DNA of 64,000 nucleotides from Paraspadella gotoi (Eukaryota; Chaetognatha): NCBI GenBank assembly GCA_051294375.1, contig CM119265.1, positions 22,902,099 to 22,966,098 of the forward strand, read 5' to 3'. Shown piece by piece: positions 14,448 to 27,967 of this stretch (position 1 is its first letter; each line of letters starts with the position of its first letter). The notes under the pieces were generated by a model. It saw only the letters and a program-made list of their open reading frames with translations, ran no database searches and was not told where the DNA came from. The position numbers and the translations under genes were made by a program.

Positions 14448-15457
14448 CGAGGGGCGGATCAGAGTAAAATTTGACTATCGAGATGTATTATACGATCTGC
14501 GTTAAATTTGTACAATAGAATTAGACATCGTATGGGATTAAATCATCGTTTCAATTTTAAGTTTGAGCCTTTTTTTTCTTATTGCATTTCTTTTTTTGCT
14601 CATCCGAAGAAAAGGGAAAAAGAAAAATAAGGAAGATAATTTATCCGCAGATGATCGACAAAAAATCGCGGCGAGGGCAGCCTTGCCCCTTTAACACACG
14701 AATACAACACCAACAACCAAGAACACGAAAACAAGCGAAGTTTTCGATTACGCTCAATAGAATCACGTCGACGAAAGCCAATTCGGATTTAAGAAATAAG
14801 TATTAACTCTTTTTTTTTCGAACTAGAGAAAAAGAGATAGAGAGAGAGAGTTTTTCCCTCTTTTTTTCAGTCGGCGAAATGTCCAAATGACGTTAAAAAA
14901 TAATAAGTACGTTAATTGGCGAGGCGAGTATTTCTCTTTTTTCTTCTCCTTAACCGGGCGAATTCGCCGTCGCCTCGACTTCCGTGACTCATGTTCGCTT
15001 CCTCGCGTTCGCTGTCCTTCTAATCGTTCTCTCGTGACGTTTCGTCTCCCTCTCCGTCGTCCGTCCGTCATTGGTTTCGTTCTTCCGTCGACGTTCCATT
15101 AGCGAACGAAAGTTTCTGTTTTTTTTTTTTTCGCCGAACGAACAGGGAGAAGTCGATTGAGATGGAAAAATCCAATCTTAGGTTCCCGCCTGGTTATTGC
15201 TGCTTTCTTTCGGCCGTCGATCGATGACGACGAAGAAATCAAAAACGAGGAAAATATTCTCTTGTTAAGAAAAATAACAACAATCTCATACGTGGTTTTC
15301 CTCGGGCCTCAAGTTCGCAGAAAACCGAAAAACCACCATGTCGTCGTCGTCGTCGTCGTCGTGGCAAGAAATATACAAAGGTTCTTCCTCATTCGGAGAA
15401 CTGAGGTTAATGGTGAGATGGTAGTTGGGATTCGAGAATGTGAATGCAGACGGAAAG

Positions 15458-15515
<58 letters not shown>

Positions 15516-16563
15516 GGAGAGAGAGAGAGATGAGAGAGAGAAGAGAGAGAGAGAACATTAAACAATCCCTTATCAAGTTAATAATAAAGCTCGATATCAT
15601 TGAAGAGCGTTGGGTTCGCTGCTCTTCCGAAGTCAATCGGGCCGAATCCTCATGATTTGCTTCATACGAAATGCGGGATTGGCTTCGGAATATTAACTGG
15701 TGTTTAGTAGATTGAAGATTTTTTTCTAATCAAAGGTTCCGTTTTTGATATGTTTATTATCAAGCCAAATTTAGCGTCATGGAAAAAGATTTTAAATGTA
15801 ATTAATTAGAAAAGTCATTTGTCATTGAAAATCTAAATTTTACGGCTTGTTTAATTTAGAGAGGTCATTTGTTAAATGTACATTTTTGGGTATGATCTAA
15901 AATACTGACTGCTCTTCATGAAGCCCGGAACTATGTTTTTTTTTTAAAATAATCTGTGTTATCAAAATTTGTTATCCGCCATTTTTCATTTTTTAATAGA
16001 AATGTTACTTTTGTTCAACATCGCTGGCTTTTGTTTTTTTTCGAAAGAACGATCAAATCCCCTCTATCATTATGTTGTTCAAACGCTGATAGGATGACAA
16101 ATGATCAGCTGCATGAAGTTATTTTAAATTTTAAAGGCCTCCAAATGCAAGATTGTCATTCCTACTTCTTTCAATCTCGTTCTTTTTGCTTGAATAAAAA
16201 TTGCTATTGTATAAACCTATTACTGGTACATACTTTTTTAAAATCAGCCTATAATAATTGAATTTCAAATTGTGATCAACTAAATTTTAAAAAATTGAAA
16301 TTACAAACTGCACAGATAGAAGCTGGGAGAATACAAGATCAAAGACACTTCGGTGGGCATTGTCACTTCCGGGGCATCTCGCGTGCCAAATTGGGGCTGT
16401 TCCACCACCGCAGGTCGCCCGCTGCGACTTTTATTCGCGTCCCTGCAATCCTCACTTTTGATATTCCTCCTCTCTCTCTCCTAGTAAAGATAAGTCAGTA
16501 GTCATTATCTCTCTCTCTCTCTCTCTCTCATCTCTCTCGTTCTCACATTCTCTCTCTCTCTCC

Positions 16564-16599
<36 letters not shown>

Positions 16600-17371
16600 T
16601 CTTGCCCTTCCTCAATTTTATAACAAAAATCACGTTAAGAGTAAAAAAAAACCGCAATCGGCTTTAAACTATGTATTAAATTCGGTAACATTCTCTTTCA
16701 CAACTGATTATTGAATTGGTACAACCTTATATTATATGTGTTTTTTTGTACACTTCTCATCAGAGCCGGTCTCGTCGGTCTCCCAGTCCGAGCTCGTAGA
16801 GTCGTCAAGGACGGAGCGCGCCTCGTAAACCCAGCGTCTCTACCGTTTGTCGTTTTCGTGTGCATTTTCGATGACAACGCGACGCTCCGGTGAGTCCAAT
16901 CACCTATGTCTCAGGAACCACAGCATTCACGTGTGACGTCCGATGGCGGATCGAAGACGGACCGAACGACGAACGCCGGACGACGACGACGAGACGACGA
17001 TCGAGCGCGACGACTACCATGATGAAGATGAATGAAGATGATTATCATGATTACGAATGAGTTGATGAATGAATGATAATAAAACGACGATATGATAATG
17101 ACGAACATCAACGAAAATGATGACGATGACGATGAGGACGAAGATTACCTGGACGATGATGATGACGTCCGATAAACGACGCGCCGACGATAACGACGAC
17201 GATAACGACGACGATGACGTCGAGCGTTTCTCTACAACCGTCATATTTCTCCGCGATTTTATCGTCGATTTTCGTGACGGACGAAGGATTCCGAATCACA
17301 AGAAATCGTTCGTCAAGATTTTATTTATCAATTTTACGAGGAAGGAAAGAAGAGACATTTGGAGGAAAGAG

Positions 17372-17419
<48 letters not shown>

Positions 17420-18294
17420 AGATGAGAGAGGAGAGAGAGAGAGAGAGAGGAGAGAGAGAATCAGATAGAAATATAGATACGAATATACAAACCTGGACTT
17501 CATACAAACCGACCAAAACCCTGAGAGGACGCACCCGATATTAAAACAAACCAATTGTATCGATACAAAAAAAGGAAGAAAGTTTAAGCGAAAAGAAAGT
17601 GAAAAACAGAGAAAGATAGAAACAGAGAAAAGAATGAAAGCAAAGGGAAACAAGGCATTATATAAATATAGGAGCTAAAGGAAGTAAAGAAAGAAAAATA
17701 AGAAGAAGAAATATAAAGAAAAAGAAAGCGCAGAAAAGGGGAAAAAAAGGCGCCAACCCGCCAGTCCAACCTTGAGGCTGGGTCATTGCGTCATTTTTAA
17801 GGGGGGGAGAGGCGGGGTGGCTATACGGTAACCAAAAACAGGGGAGCCCGTAGAGAATGTGATTTCCCCTCTTCCCCATTTGGTCAGACCGGACCCCATG
17901 GGTCGAGCGTACTCGTCCGCCGAATTGGTCAGAACACTGACACAAGAAGTCGCCGACGCGACGGGTTGCGGGTTTTTTTCAAAAAAAAAAAAAAATTTCA
18001 AAAGGAAAAAAAAATGGGATATAGAGAGGAAGAAGAAAAAAAACAGGAAAGATGAGGAAAGGGAAACAATGGGGCCGACTTTTTTTTTTCTTTTCCTTTT
18101 TCCTCCTAGATTTTTTTTTTCAAAATTTTTTTTTATGGCAAAAATTTCAGGGGGAACGAGATTTAAGGGAAATTATTATTGAGGGAAAAATTGTGGAGGA
18201 TTTTAAGAGAAGAAAAAAATTTGTTATAAGATCGTAGATTTTGACCATAAATGCAGAATGAAGAAAAAATTGGGGGTGAGGCGGAAAGAGAGAA

Positions 18295-18354
<60 letters not shown>

Positions 18355-19485
18355 GAGAGAGAGAAGAGAGACGCGTTATAAGGAAGAACGAGGTAAGGAT
18401 AATCGAGACGCAAATCTAAAAGTATTTTAATTTGTTAATAAGTTACAATCTAAAGATGACAGGTAAAAAAAGATAGGTATAAAATAAATATTAATAAAAG
18501 ATGGAAAGAAATAATTAGAAGGAAAGAAGAAAGAAAGAAATAAAGAAAGGAAAGAAGAAAGAAGAAAAGAAAGAAAGAAAGAAAGAAAGAAGAAAGAAAA
18601 GAAAAGAAAGAAAGAAAGAAAAAAAAGAAAGAAAGAAAGAAAGACAAGTAAAGAAAGAAAGAAAGAAAGAAAGAACCGAAAGAAGAAAAGAAAGAGAGAA
18701 AGAAACGAAAGCAAGAAAGAAAGCTCAATTCCGACCGGGAAAGAATAAAAGAGACGAGAAATGGAGTAAAATAAATAGAAAAGAAGCGAGAAGAGATAGA
18801 GAAAAAAGAGATGGAATCATCGCCTTAGGATCCGGAAAAAACTCTTCGCTCGCCAATTAACCCATGCAGTTTTTCAGCTTAACTCTCATCCACTCTCTCT
18901 TCCTCTCTCGGAGCTGTCTGTCTGTCTGTCTGTCTGTCCTGTCTGTCTGGTCTGTCTTTCCGTTCCTCTATCCAATCTCCTCTCTCTTCTTTTTTTTGCC
19001 TTTTACTCACTGTTGTTTACTTTCTTCTTATGTTCTGTCTTGCCTTCTCTCTTTACTATTCATTTTAAAAAATTACTTAGTGTAGAATTTATATAGTCCA
19101 AAACCATAAGTTTTTCTTCCTATAAATTTACAAACTTCTAATTTTGTTTATTTTCATCATTTCTCACAAACAAAATTTATTCTTTCTAATTTACTTAATT
19201 TTTAAGAAATATTTATAAATAAATAATTTCGCGTAAAAATTTCTTTCGCTTTCGGTTTTTTTTTTTAATGAAAGAAAAAAATGAATATTTTTTCAAAGCC
19301 TCTGTTTAAACTTAAAGGTGCCGATAGCTCTCTCTCTCTCGTCTCCCTCGATCTCTTCTCTCTCTTCTCTGCTCTCTCTCTCTCTCTTTCTCTCCTCTTC
19401 TCCCTCTCTCGTTGCTGGGACGCCGGTCCGCTGGGGCCGGGGTTCAGTATTCATGAAAGTAAAAAAAAGGAACTTGATTTTGGCC
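14338..19485 (-). repeat. Triple block, copy 2 (inverted)
   Basis: Reverse-complement copy of about 13.6-8.8 kb. Landmarks appear in reverse order: the GC-rich islet near 17,740-17,970, (GAAA)n near 18,530-18,720 and the CTGT repeat near 18,920. The fold-back point lies near 19,485, where the motif TTCATGAAAGTAAAAAAAA at about 19,450 meets its complement at about 19,550. Differences from copy 1 are mostly one-base indels. Confidence 0.85.
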
Positions 19486-19622
19486 CTTTCATCTGTCGGG
19501 TAGAAAATGGACAAAGAAATGGGGCAAATAATTCAAGTTCTTTTTTTTTTACTTTCATGAATACTGAACCCCGGCCCAGCGGACGCGGCGTCCCAGCAAC
19601 GAGAGAGGGAAGAGAGAGAGAA

Positions 19623-19672
<50 letters not shown>

Positions 19673-20323
19673 CTACTCGGATCTTTAAGTTTAAAGAGCT
19701 TTTGAAAAAATAATTCATTTTTTTGTCTTTCATTAAAAAAAAAACCGAAAGCGAAAAGAAATTTACGAAAATTATTTATTTATAAATATTTTCCTTTAAA
19801 AATTAGTAAATAGAAAGAATAAATTTTGTTGTGAGAAATGATGAAAAATAAACAAAATTATGAGTTTGAAATTATAGGAAGAAACTTATGTTTTGGACTA
19901 TAATAAAATCTACACTAATAATTGTTAATTGATAGTAAAAGAGAGAAGGCAAGACAGAAATTAAGAGAAAAGGTAAACAACGTGAGAAAAGGCAAAAAAG
20001 AGAAGAGAGATGGATAGAGGAACGGAAAGACAGACATGACAGACAGACAGACCAGACAGACAGACAGACAGCTCCGAAGAGAGAAGAGGACCGGAGTGGA
20101 TGAGAGTAAGTGAAACTGCATGGGTTAATCTGGGAGCGAAGAGTTTTCTTCCGGATCCTAAAGGCGATGATTCCATTCTCTTTTTCTCTATTTCTCTCTC
20201 GCTTCTTTTTCTTTTATTTACTCCATTTCTCGTCTCTTAATTCTTTGCCGGTCGGGAATTGAGCTTTTGCTTTCTTGCTTTCGTTCTATTCTCTCTTCTT
20301 TTTTCTTCTTCTTTCTTGCTTCT

Positions 20324-20356
<33 letters not shown>

Positions 20357-20362
20357 TTTTTT

Positions 20363-20402
<40 letters not shown>

Positions 20403-20405
20403 TTC

Positions 20406-20436
<31 letters not shown>

Positions 20437-20630
20437 TCCTTTAATTTCTTTCTTTCTTTCTTTCTCTCTAATGTATTTCTTTCCATCTTTATTTATATAT
20501 TTATTTTTACCTATCTTTTTTTCTAAGCTGTCATCTTTAAAGATGTAACTTTTATTAACTTTTAGATTTGGCTCGATATCCTTAACCTCGTTTCTCCTTA
20601 TACGGCGTTCTCTCTTTTTTCTTTCTCTCT

Positions 20631-20669
<39 letters not shown>

Positions 20670-21554
20670 CTCTCTCTCTCTCTCTTTCTCTCTTTCCGCC
20701 TCACCCCCAATTTTTTCTTCATTCTGCATTTAATGGTCAAATCTACGATTTTAATACAAATTTTTTTTTCTTCTCTAAAATCACCACAATTTTTCCCCTC
20801 AATAATAATTTCCCTTTCATGCTCGTTCCCCTGAAATTTTTTGCATAAATAAAAAATTGAAAATAAAAAATTAGGAGGTTGAAGAAAGAAAAGAAAAAAA
20901 GTGGCCCATTGTTTCCCTTTCCTCATGCCTTTCCTTTTTTTTTTCCTTTTTTCCTCTCTTATCCGCATTTTTTTTTCCTTTTGATATTTTTTTTTTTTTT
21001 TTGAAACCGGCAACCCGTCGCGTCGGATGCTCTTGGTGTCAGGTTTCTGAACCAATCGGCGACGAGTACGCTCGACCATGGGGTCCGGTCGACCAAGGGG
21101 AGAGGGGAAATCAATTCTCATACGGCTCCTGTTTGGTTACCGTTAGTTCCACCTCCGCCTGTCCCCGCTTAAATGACGCAATCGACGCCAGCTCAAGTTG
21201 GACGGCGGGTTGGCGCCTTTTTTTTCCCCTTTTCTGGCTTCTTTTTCTTTATATTTTTCTTCTTTCTTTATTTTTCTTTCTTACTTCCTTAGCTCCTATA
21301 TTTATAATGCCTTGTTTCCTTTGCTTTCATTCTTCTCTGTTTCTATCTTTCTCTGTTTCTATCTTTCTTTTCGCTTAAACTTTCTTCCTTTTGTTGATCG
21401 ATACAAATTGGTTTGTTTTAATAATCGGGTGGTCTCTTCAGTGTTTTGGTCGGTTTGTATGAAAGTCATGGTTGTATATTCGTATCTATATTTCTATCTA
21501 TCTTCTCTCTCCTCTCTCTCTCTCTCTTCTCTTCTTCTCTCGCTCACTCTTCTC

Positions 21555-21608
<54 letters not shown>

Positions 21609-22335
21609 TTCCCCAAATGTCTTTCTTTCCTTCCTTCGTAAAATTGAAATAAAATATTTGACGAACGATTTCTTGTGATCGAATCCTTCGTCCGTCACGA
21701 AAATCGACGATAAAATCGCGAGAAATATGACGGTTGTGGACGTCGACGTCATCGTCGTCGTTATCGTCGTCGTTATCGTCGCGTCGTTATCGACGTCATT
21801 CATCATCGTCAGTATCTTCGTCGTCATCGTCATCGTCAATCATTTTCGTTGATGTCGTCATTATCATATTCGTTCGTTTTATATCATCATCGATCAACGT
21901 CATCGTAATCATGATAATCATCTTCATCATCTTCATCATGGTAGTCCGTCGTCGTCGTCGTCGTCGTCGTCCGTCGTCGTCGTCGTCGTCGTCTTCGATC
22001 GCCATCGACGTCACACGGTGAATGTGTGTCCGAGACATGTGACTGACTCACGCAGCGTCGCGTGTCATCGAAAATGACACGAAAACGACAAACGGTAGAG
22101 ACGCCTGGGTTTTACGAGGCGCGCCTCCTCTTGACGACTCTACCGAGCTCGACTGGGAGCCGCACGAGACCGGCTCTGATGAGAAGTGTACAAATAAAAC
22201 ACATATAATATATAGGTTTACCAATTTCATATATCAGTTGTGAAAAAGAATGTACCGAATTTATACATAGTAAAGCCGATGCGAGTTTTTTTTTACTCTT
22301 AAGTGATTTTGTTATAATTGAGGAAAGTGGAAGAG

Positions 22336-22398
<63 letters not shown>

Positions 22399-23308
22399 TA
22401 ATGACTACTGACTAGTCTTTACTAGTGAGAGAGAGAGGAGAATTATCAAAAGTGAGATTCAGGAGCGAAATAAAAGTCGCAGCGGGCGACCTGGGTGGTG
22501 ACAGCCCAATTGGCACGCGAGATGCCCCGGAAGTGACAATGCCCACCGAGTGTCTTTGTATCTTTGTATTACTCCCAGCTTTATCTGTGCAGTTTTTGTA
22601 ATTTCAAATTTTAAAATTTAGTGATCACATTTGAAATCATATTATTATTAGGCTTGATTTATAAAAAAGTATGTACCAGTAATAGGTTTAGACAAATAGC
22701 AATTTTATTCAAGCAAAAAAACGAGATTGAAAGAAGTAGGAATGACAATCTTGCATTGGAGGCTTTAAAATTTAAAATAACTTCATGCAGCTGATCATAT
22801 TTGTCATCCTATCAGCGTTTGAACACATAATGATAGAGGGGGATTGATCGTTCTTTCGAAAAAACAAAAGCCAGGATGTTGAACAAGTGAACTTTCTATT
22901 TAAAAATGAAAAATTGGATAACAAATTTTGATAACAGATTATTTAAAAAAAAACATAGTTCGCTTCATGAAGAGCAGTTTTTAGATCAATACCCAAAAAT
23001 AGTTACATTTAACAAATGACCTCTTAAAAATTAAACAGCCGTAAATTTAATTTTCAATGACAATGACTTTTCTAATTAATTACATTTAAACTTTTTCCAT
23101 GGCTAAATTTGGCTTGATTAAACTATCAAACGAATTGATTAGAAAAAATCTTCAATCTACTAAACACCAGTTATATCCGAGCAATCCCGCATTCCGTATG
23201 AAGCCAAATCTCATGAGGATTCGGCTCATTTGACTTCGAGAGCAGCGAACCAACGCTCTTCAATTGATATCGAGCTTTATTATTAACTTGATTAAGGGAT
23301 TGTTTAAT

Positions 23309-23346
<38 letters not shown>

Positions 23347-23359
23347 TCTCTCTCTCCCT

Positions 23360-23416
<57 letters not shown>

Positions 23417-24476
23417 TTCCGTCTGCATCATCATTCTCGATCCAACTACATCTCACATTAACCTCGTTCTCCGAATGAGGAAGAACCTTTGTATATTTCC
23501 TGCCACGACGACGACGACGACGACGACGAGGTGGTTTTTCGGTTCTGCGAACTTGAGCCCGAGAAAACACGTATGAGATTGTTGTTATTTTTCTTACAGA
23601 GAATATTTTCTCGTTTGTGATTTTCTTCGTCGTCATCGTCGACGGCGAAAGAAATGAGAATACCAGGCGGAACTAAGATGGATTTTTTCCCTCAATACGA
23701 CTTCTCCCTTTCGATTCGGCGAAAAAAACAAGACTTTCGTTCGCTAATGACGTCGACGGAGAACGAACAATGACGAACGGACGACGGAGAGGGAGACGAA
23801 CGTCGAGAGAACGATTAGGAAGGGAAGCGAACGCGAGGAAGCGACATGAGTCACGGAAGTCGAGGCGAACGCGAATTCGCCCGGTTAAGGAGAGAAAAAA
23901 GAGAAATACTCGCCTCGCCAATAACGTACTTATTTTTTTTAACGTCATTTGACATTCGCCCTGAAAAAAAAGAGGGAAAAACTCTCTCTCTCATCTCTTT
24001 TTCTCTTTTCGAAAAAAGAAGCTATAATTTTTCTTAAATCCGATTGGCTTTCGTCGACTGTGATTCTATGAGGTAATCGAAAACTTCGTTGTTTTCCGTT
24101 GTTCTTGGTGTTGCTTGTTGTATTCGTTTGGTAAAGGGGCAAGGCTGCCCTCGCCGCGATTTTTGATCGATCATCTGCGGATAATTATCTTCCTTATTTT
24201 TCTTTTTTTTCCCCTTTTTTCTTCGATTGAGCAAAAAGAAAATAATAAGAAAAAAAAAGGCTCAACTTAAAATTGAACGATGATTTAAATCCCTATACGA
24301 TGTCTAATTCTATTGTACAAATTTAACGCAGATCGTATAATACATCTCATAGTCAAATTTTACCTCTGATCGCCCCTCGTCTCTCTCCCTCTCGTCTCTC
24401 CTCTCTCTCTCTTCTCTCTCTCTCCTCTCCTCTCTCTCTCTCTCTTCTCTCTCTCTGTCTCTCTCTTCTCTCTCTC

Positions 24477-24520
<44 letters not shown>

Positions 24521-24679
24521 GTCGATCGTGAGAGCAAATATAAAAAGTGTAGAATCAACGCTGGGCGAGAAAGGCCAACCCCCTCTCGCTAAAAATAAAA
24601 AAAAGGAAGAGAGAAAAAAATATCGAAGAATAAACATGAGAAGAATTTGGAGGGAAGTATATTGGTGTGTGTGAACTGT

Positions 24680-24737
<58 letters not shown>

Positions 24738-24748
24738 AGAGAAGAGAC

Positions 24749-24779
<31 letters not shown>

Positions 24780-25250
24780 TTAAATGAGACAGGGGGACAG
24801 AGAGAGGGGAATAGAGTAAAAGAAAGAACAGGAAAGAGAGACAGAAATAGAGAAATAAAGAGAGAAAGGAAGAGACAGAGACAGAGTGATGGTTTTAGAA
24901 AGGGACGAGAAACAAGGGCGTTTCGACTTTTCCAATGGCAACGACAGAGAGAGAGTTGATTTTCTCAGGACCTTCGTCGTCGTCGTCATCCTTGTCGTCG
25001 TCATAGTCGTCGTTGTCATCGTCGTTTGGCATCTCCGAGGAAGATGAAGTCGTCGCCTGGAGTTTCGTCGTTGGTCGACGAAGTCCCTTCGCGATGAGAG
25101 GAAGGAAAGAAAAAGTCTGGGTGGCAAAAGGGAAAAGATATCTATCGACCTCACCTCATCTGGGTGGCAAAAGGGAAAGGATATCTCTCGAACTCACCTC
25201 ATTTGGGTGGCAAAAGGGAAAGGATATCTCTCGAGACTCGAACTGACCTC
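19486..25250 (+). repeat. Triple block, copy 3 (forward)
   Basis: Repeats 8.8-14.3 kb in forward order and then continues into unique DNA at about 25.3 kb, so this copy is the one attached to the downstream contig. Indel noise is high at its left end and falls to the right. Confidence 0.85.
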
Positions 25251-25383
25251 ATCTCGGTAGCAAAAGGGAAAGGATATCTCTCGAACTCACCTCATCTGGG
25301 TGGCAAAAGGGAAAGGATATCTCTCGAATCCACCTCATCTGGGTGGCAAAAGGGAAAAGATATCTCTCGAACTCACCTCATCC
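25118..25383. repeat. Minisatellite of about 43 bp
   Basis: Six or so tandem units with the shared core GGTGGCAAAAGGGAAAGG followed by ATATCTCTCGAACTCACCT. A shorter version sits at 14,146-14,310 next to the gap in copy 1 of the triple block. Confidence 0.9.
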
Positions 25384-25783
25384 AGAATCACGGATTCATT
25401 TTTTTCTCACTTTTTTTGAGGCGCCTGGGGGATTAACCTCTGTCTTGTGTATGACCTCTTGGAATCTCGATGTATGGATCTTTTTTTTTTTGAGTGACGG
25501 CCGAGTTTAACTTTTTTGAGATTGTTTATCTCTCACTCTTAGACTCAATTCTCTTTATTTATTTACAAGGGAAGAGACACATTGATTTATCGATTGATTG
25601 ATCAATTTTACTGACGAATCCTTTCACAAAATTTTTCATTGATTGACTGATTTATAGATTAATTAATCAATATTTAAATCGATTGACCGTCGGAATAATT
25701 GACTGATAAAATAATTTAATCATTTATTGATAAACATATCGATTGATCGCATTATCAATTGCCCCCCATCGCCCAGATCCGAG

Positions 25784-27967
25784 ATGGTCGACTCCCAAGA
25801 CGACGACGACGACGAAGTCGAGATTCCCACCCACGCGACGCCTGCGGAGGAGGCGGCGTTTTGGCGGAAGCGGGCGGCGCTGCTGGAGCGGCGATGGCGC
25901 CACGCCGCCGAGGAGCTGGAGGAGTTCTCGACGAGCAGTCGAGAGTTGGAGGCAGAGTTGGAGGCGCAACTGGAGCAGGCGGAAGGGAGGGCGAGGGAGT
26001 TGAGCGGACTCAATCAGAGGATGGAAAGGTGGGTTCGAGCCGATCATGGCGGGAAAAACATGTGCCGGGTGGGGCTGGATTTAGCGTTGGTTTTAAGAAT
26101 CTAGCGGTTGGTGAAGCGGAAGTGCAAGAAAAAAGGGCAAGATAGATGTGACATGAAATGAGATAATTATGTAAGATAATTTTATTAATATAATTAAACT
26201 TCTACATTTTTTTGTTTCTTGGATGATTTAATACTCTGCCAAATATTAATATTAAATTGGCTGAAAACGAATGGTATCGTTAAACCGTGAACGCCTGACA
26301 AACATCCAACATCCCATGAACTTTAATTATCGCCCAAAACCTCCAATGTCATTCAACCCTTTCTTCCATCCCTCTTCAAAGAGAGAACGAAATCCTCCGC
26401 TCCAAACTGGACTCCCTCCAAGCGGAGACGAACAAAGAGATCGCGTCTTTGGCCGACGACCTCAAGTCGGTCTCCAAGGCGCGAGAGGATCTGACGAGCT
26501 ACGTGAGGGAGATGGAGCAGAAGAACGACGACCTCGAGAGATCGAAGAGGCACATGATCTCCTCGCTGGAGGATTTCGAGCAGGTTGATGGGGGATTGGG
26601 AATAGTCGGTGGCGGAGGTGCTGAGGTATTGGAGAGAAGTTGATGTGGGACTCAAGCGACTGATAGATTGAGGGAAGGCCGTCTCTTGGTGATTCCAGGA
26701 TAAGAAAAAGGATGAAGGAGGAGATCAAAACGGGTGATTTTTTTCGTTGCGCCGCGAGTACTCGCGGAGCAACTCTATAAGTCACTTTTCGGTCCGTCGG
26801 TCCGTCGGTCCATCGGTATGTCTGTCCGACGGTCTGTCCCACTTACGTTAAAAACGCTTATATTTATAACTTGCCTATAGATTGTTGCTCATTTGTTGAA
26901 AATCAAATCTAAGCGACTACTGGCGCGGCCTTTTGTTTTTAATGATAAGTAAAAAGAAAAGTAATGCGGCGCAACACCTTGGAATAACCGTTCCTTGTTT
27001 TTAATGATAAGTAAAAAGAAAAGTAATGCGGCGCAACACCTTGGAATAACCGTTCCTTGTTTTTTAATCTTGAGTTTAGAAAGGACAAAGGCCAGTTAGT
27101 GAGATACCCCGCATCCCGGGTATCACAGGCATTCTTCCCGTAGTACCTTTTACCGTAACGGATCTTACCATCATTGTTCATGGACGATGGACTGACAGAA
27201 ATGCACGTTTTGGGTCACGAAATCGTGAGGTGACAACATTATCTTTCAAACTCTCTCAAGTGTCCTCCCATTCTTTCCTTCTTCAGCGTCTCAACGCGGC
27301 CTTGGAACGCAACGCCTTCCTGGAGAGCGAATTGGAGGAGCGCGACCAACTCCAGGCGACCATCCAGCGACTCAAGGACGAGTCCAGAGACTTGAGACTC
27401 GAGATGAGCGTCAAAGAATCTCAGGGATTCTCCACGACGTCGGACGGCAGCGGCGGTGGCGCAGTCTCTGCCGCCGGACGCCGCATCCCTCACACCACCT
27501 CCACTCCCAACATCCTCCATGACAACGAACTCTCTGTCGACGCCGACGAAACCCTCGTCGGCGAAAACGCTTCAACCGCCGACGGCCTTCAAAGCCTCTC
27601 CCTGGCGCCCGCTGATCCACGCCGGAGTCGGCCGCGGCGACCACCGGAAAATCCGCGACCCAAAGAACTCAATCTGACCCCCAATTCGAGGATGGTCGCC
27701 GTGAGTCTCGTTGGAGACTTGTTGCAGAAGGTCAACGCTTTGGAATCCCGTCTGGCAACGTATCGCAATCACGTCCGCGACGCCCAGCCGCTCGTCGTCG
27801 GTGCCACAGGTGTCGCCGGCGTCGTTGCCAAGGCGCGAGTCGTCAACGCCGTCGCCGGAGAAAAATCGGGCGCGCCTGGTGAAGACTTGTTGAGTCCGGG
27901 GAACGTGAAGGCGACGAGCCTGACGGTCATCAAGCCTGGAGAGAATGGGGAGGGGGAGTTGGTGTGA
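25784..27967 (+). CDS. NDE1: NudE/NDEL-family dynein-LIS1 regulator
   Basis: Three exons, 25,784-26,028, 26,382-26,583 and 27,287-27,967, join in phase to encode 375 residues. NudE proteins are coiled-coil scaffolds that bring LIS1 to cytoplasmic dynein at centrosomes, kinetochores and nuclei. An acidic N terminus (DSQDDDDDEVE) and the conserved EEAAFW segment lead into a long heptad coiled coil through about residue 185, including NDDLERSKR, SLEDFEQ and ERNAFLESELEERD. These match vertebrate NDE1/NDEL1 closely. A second conserved block, VGDLLQKVNALESRL, lies at about 285-310. The tail after 320 is low complexity. Splice sites are AG/GTGGGT, CTTCAAAG, CAG/GTTGAT and TTCTTCAG. The start is the first in-frame ATG next to the conserved N terminus; an upstream non-coding exon is possible. 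It is a single NudE-type gene, so NDE1 versus NDEL1 cannot be assigned. Confidence 0.95.
26746..27061. mobile_element. Small TIR-like element with hairpin end and tandem right end
   Basis: Lies in intron 2 of the NudE gene. It opens with a 28-bp near-perfect palindrome centred on GAGTACTC (26,746-26,773), whose outer ten bases GTTGCGCCGC recur inverted at 26,966-26,975 and again at 27,028-27,037. The right end is a 62-bp tandem duplication. A GGTCCGTC repeat follows the hairpin. It resembles a MITE, but target-site duplication was not identified. Confidence 0.5.
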
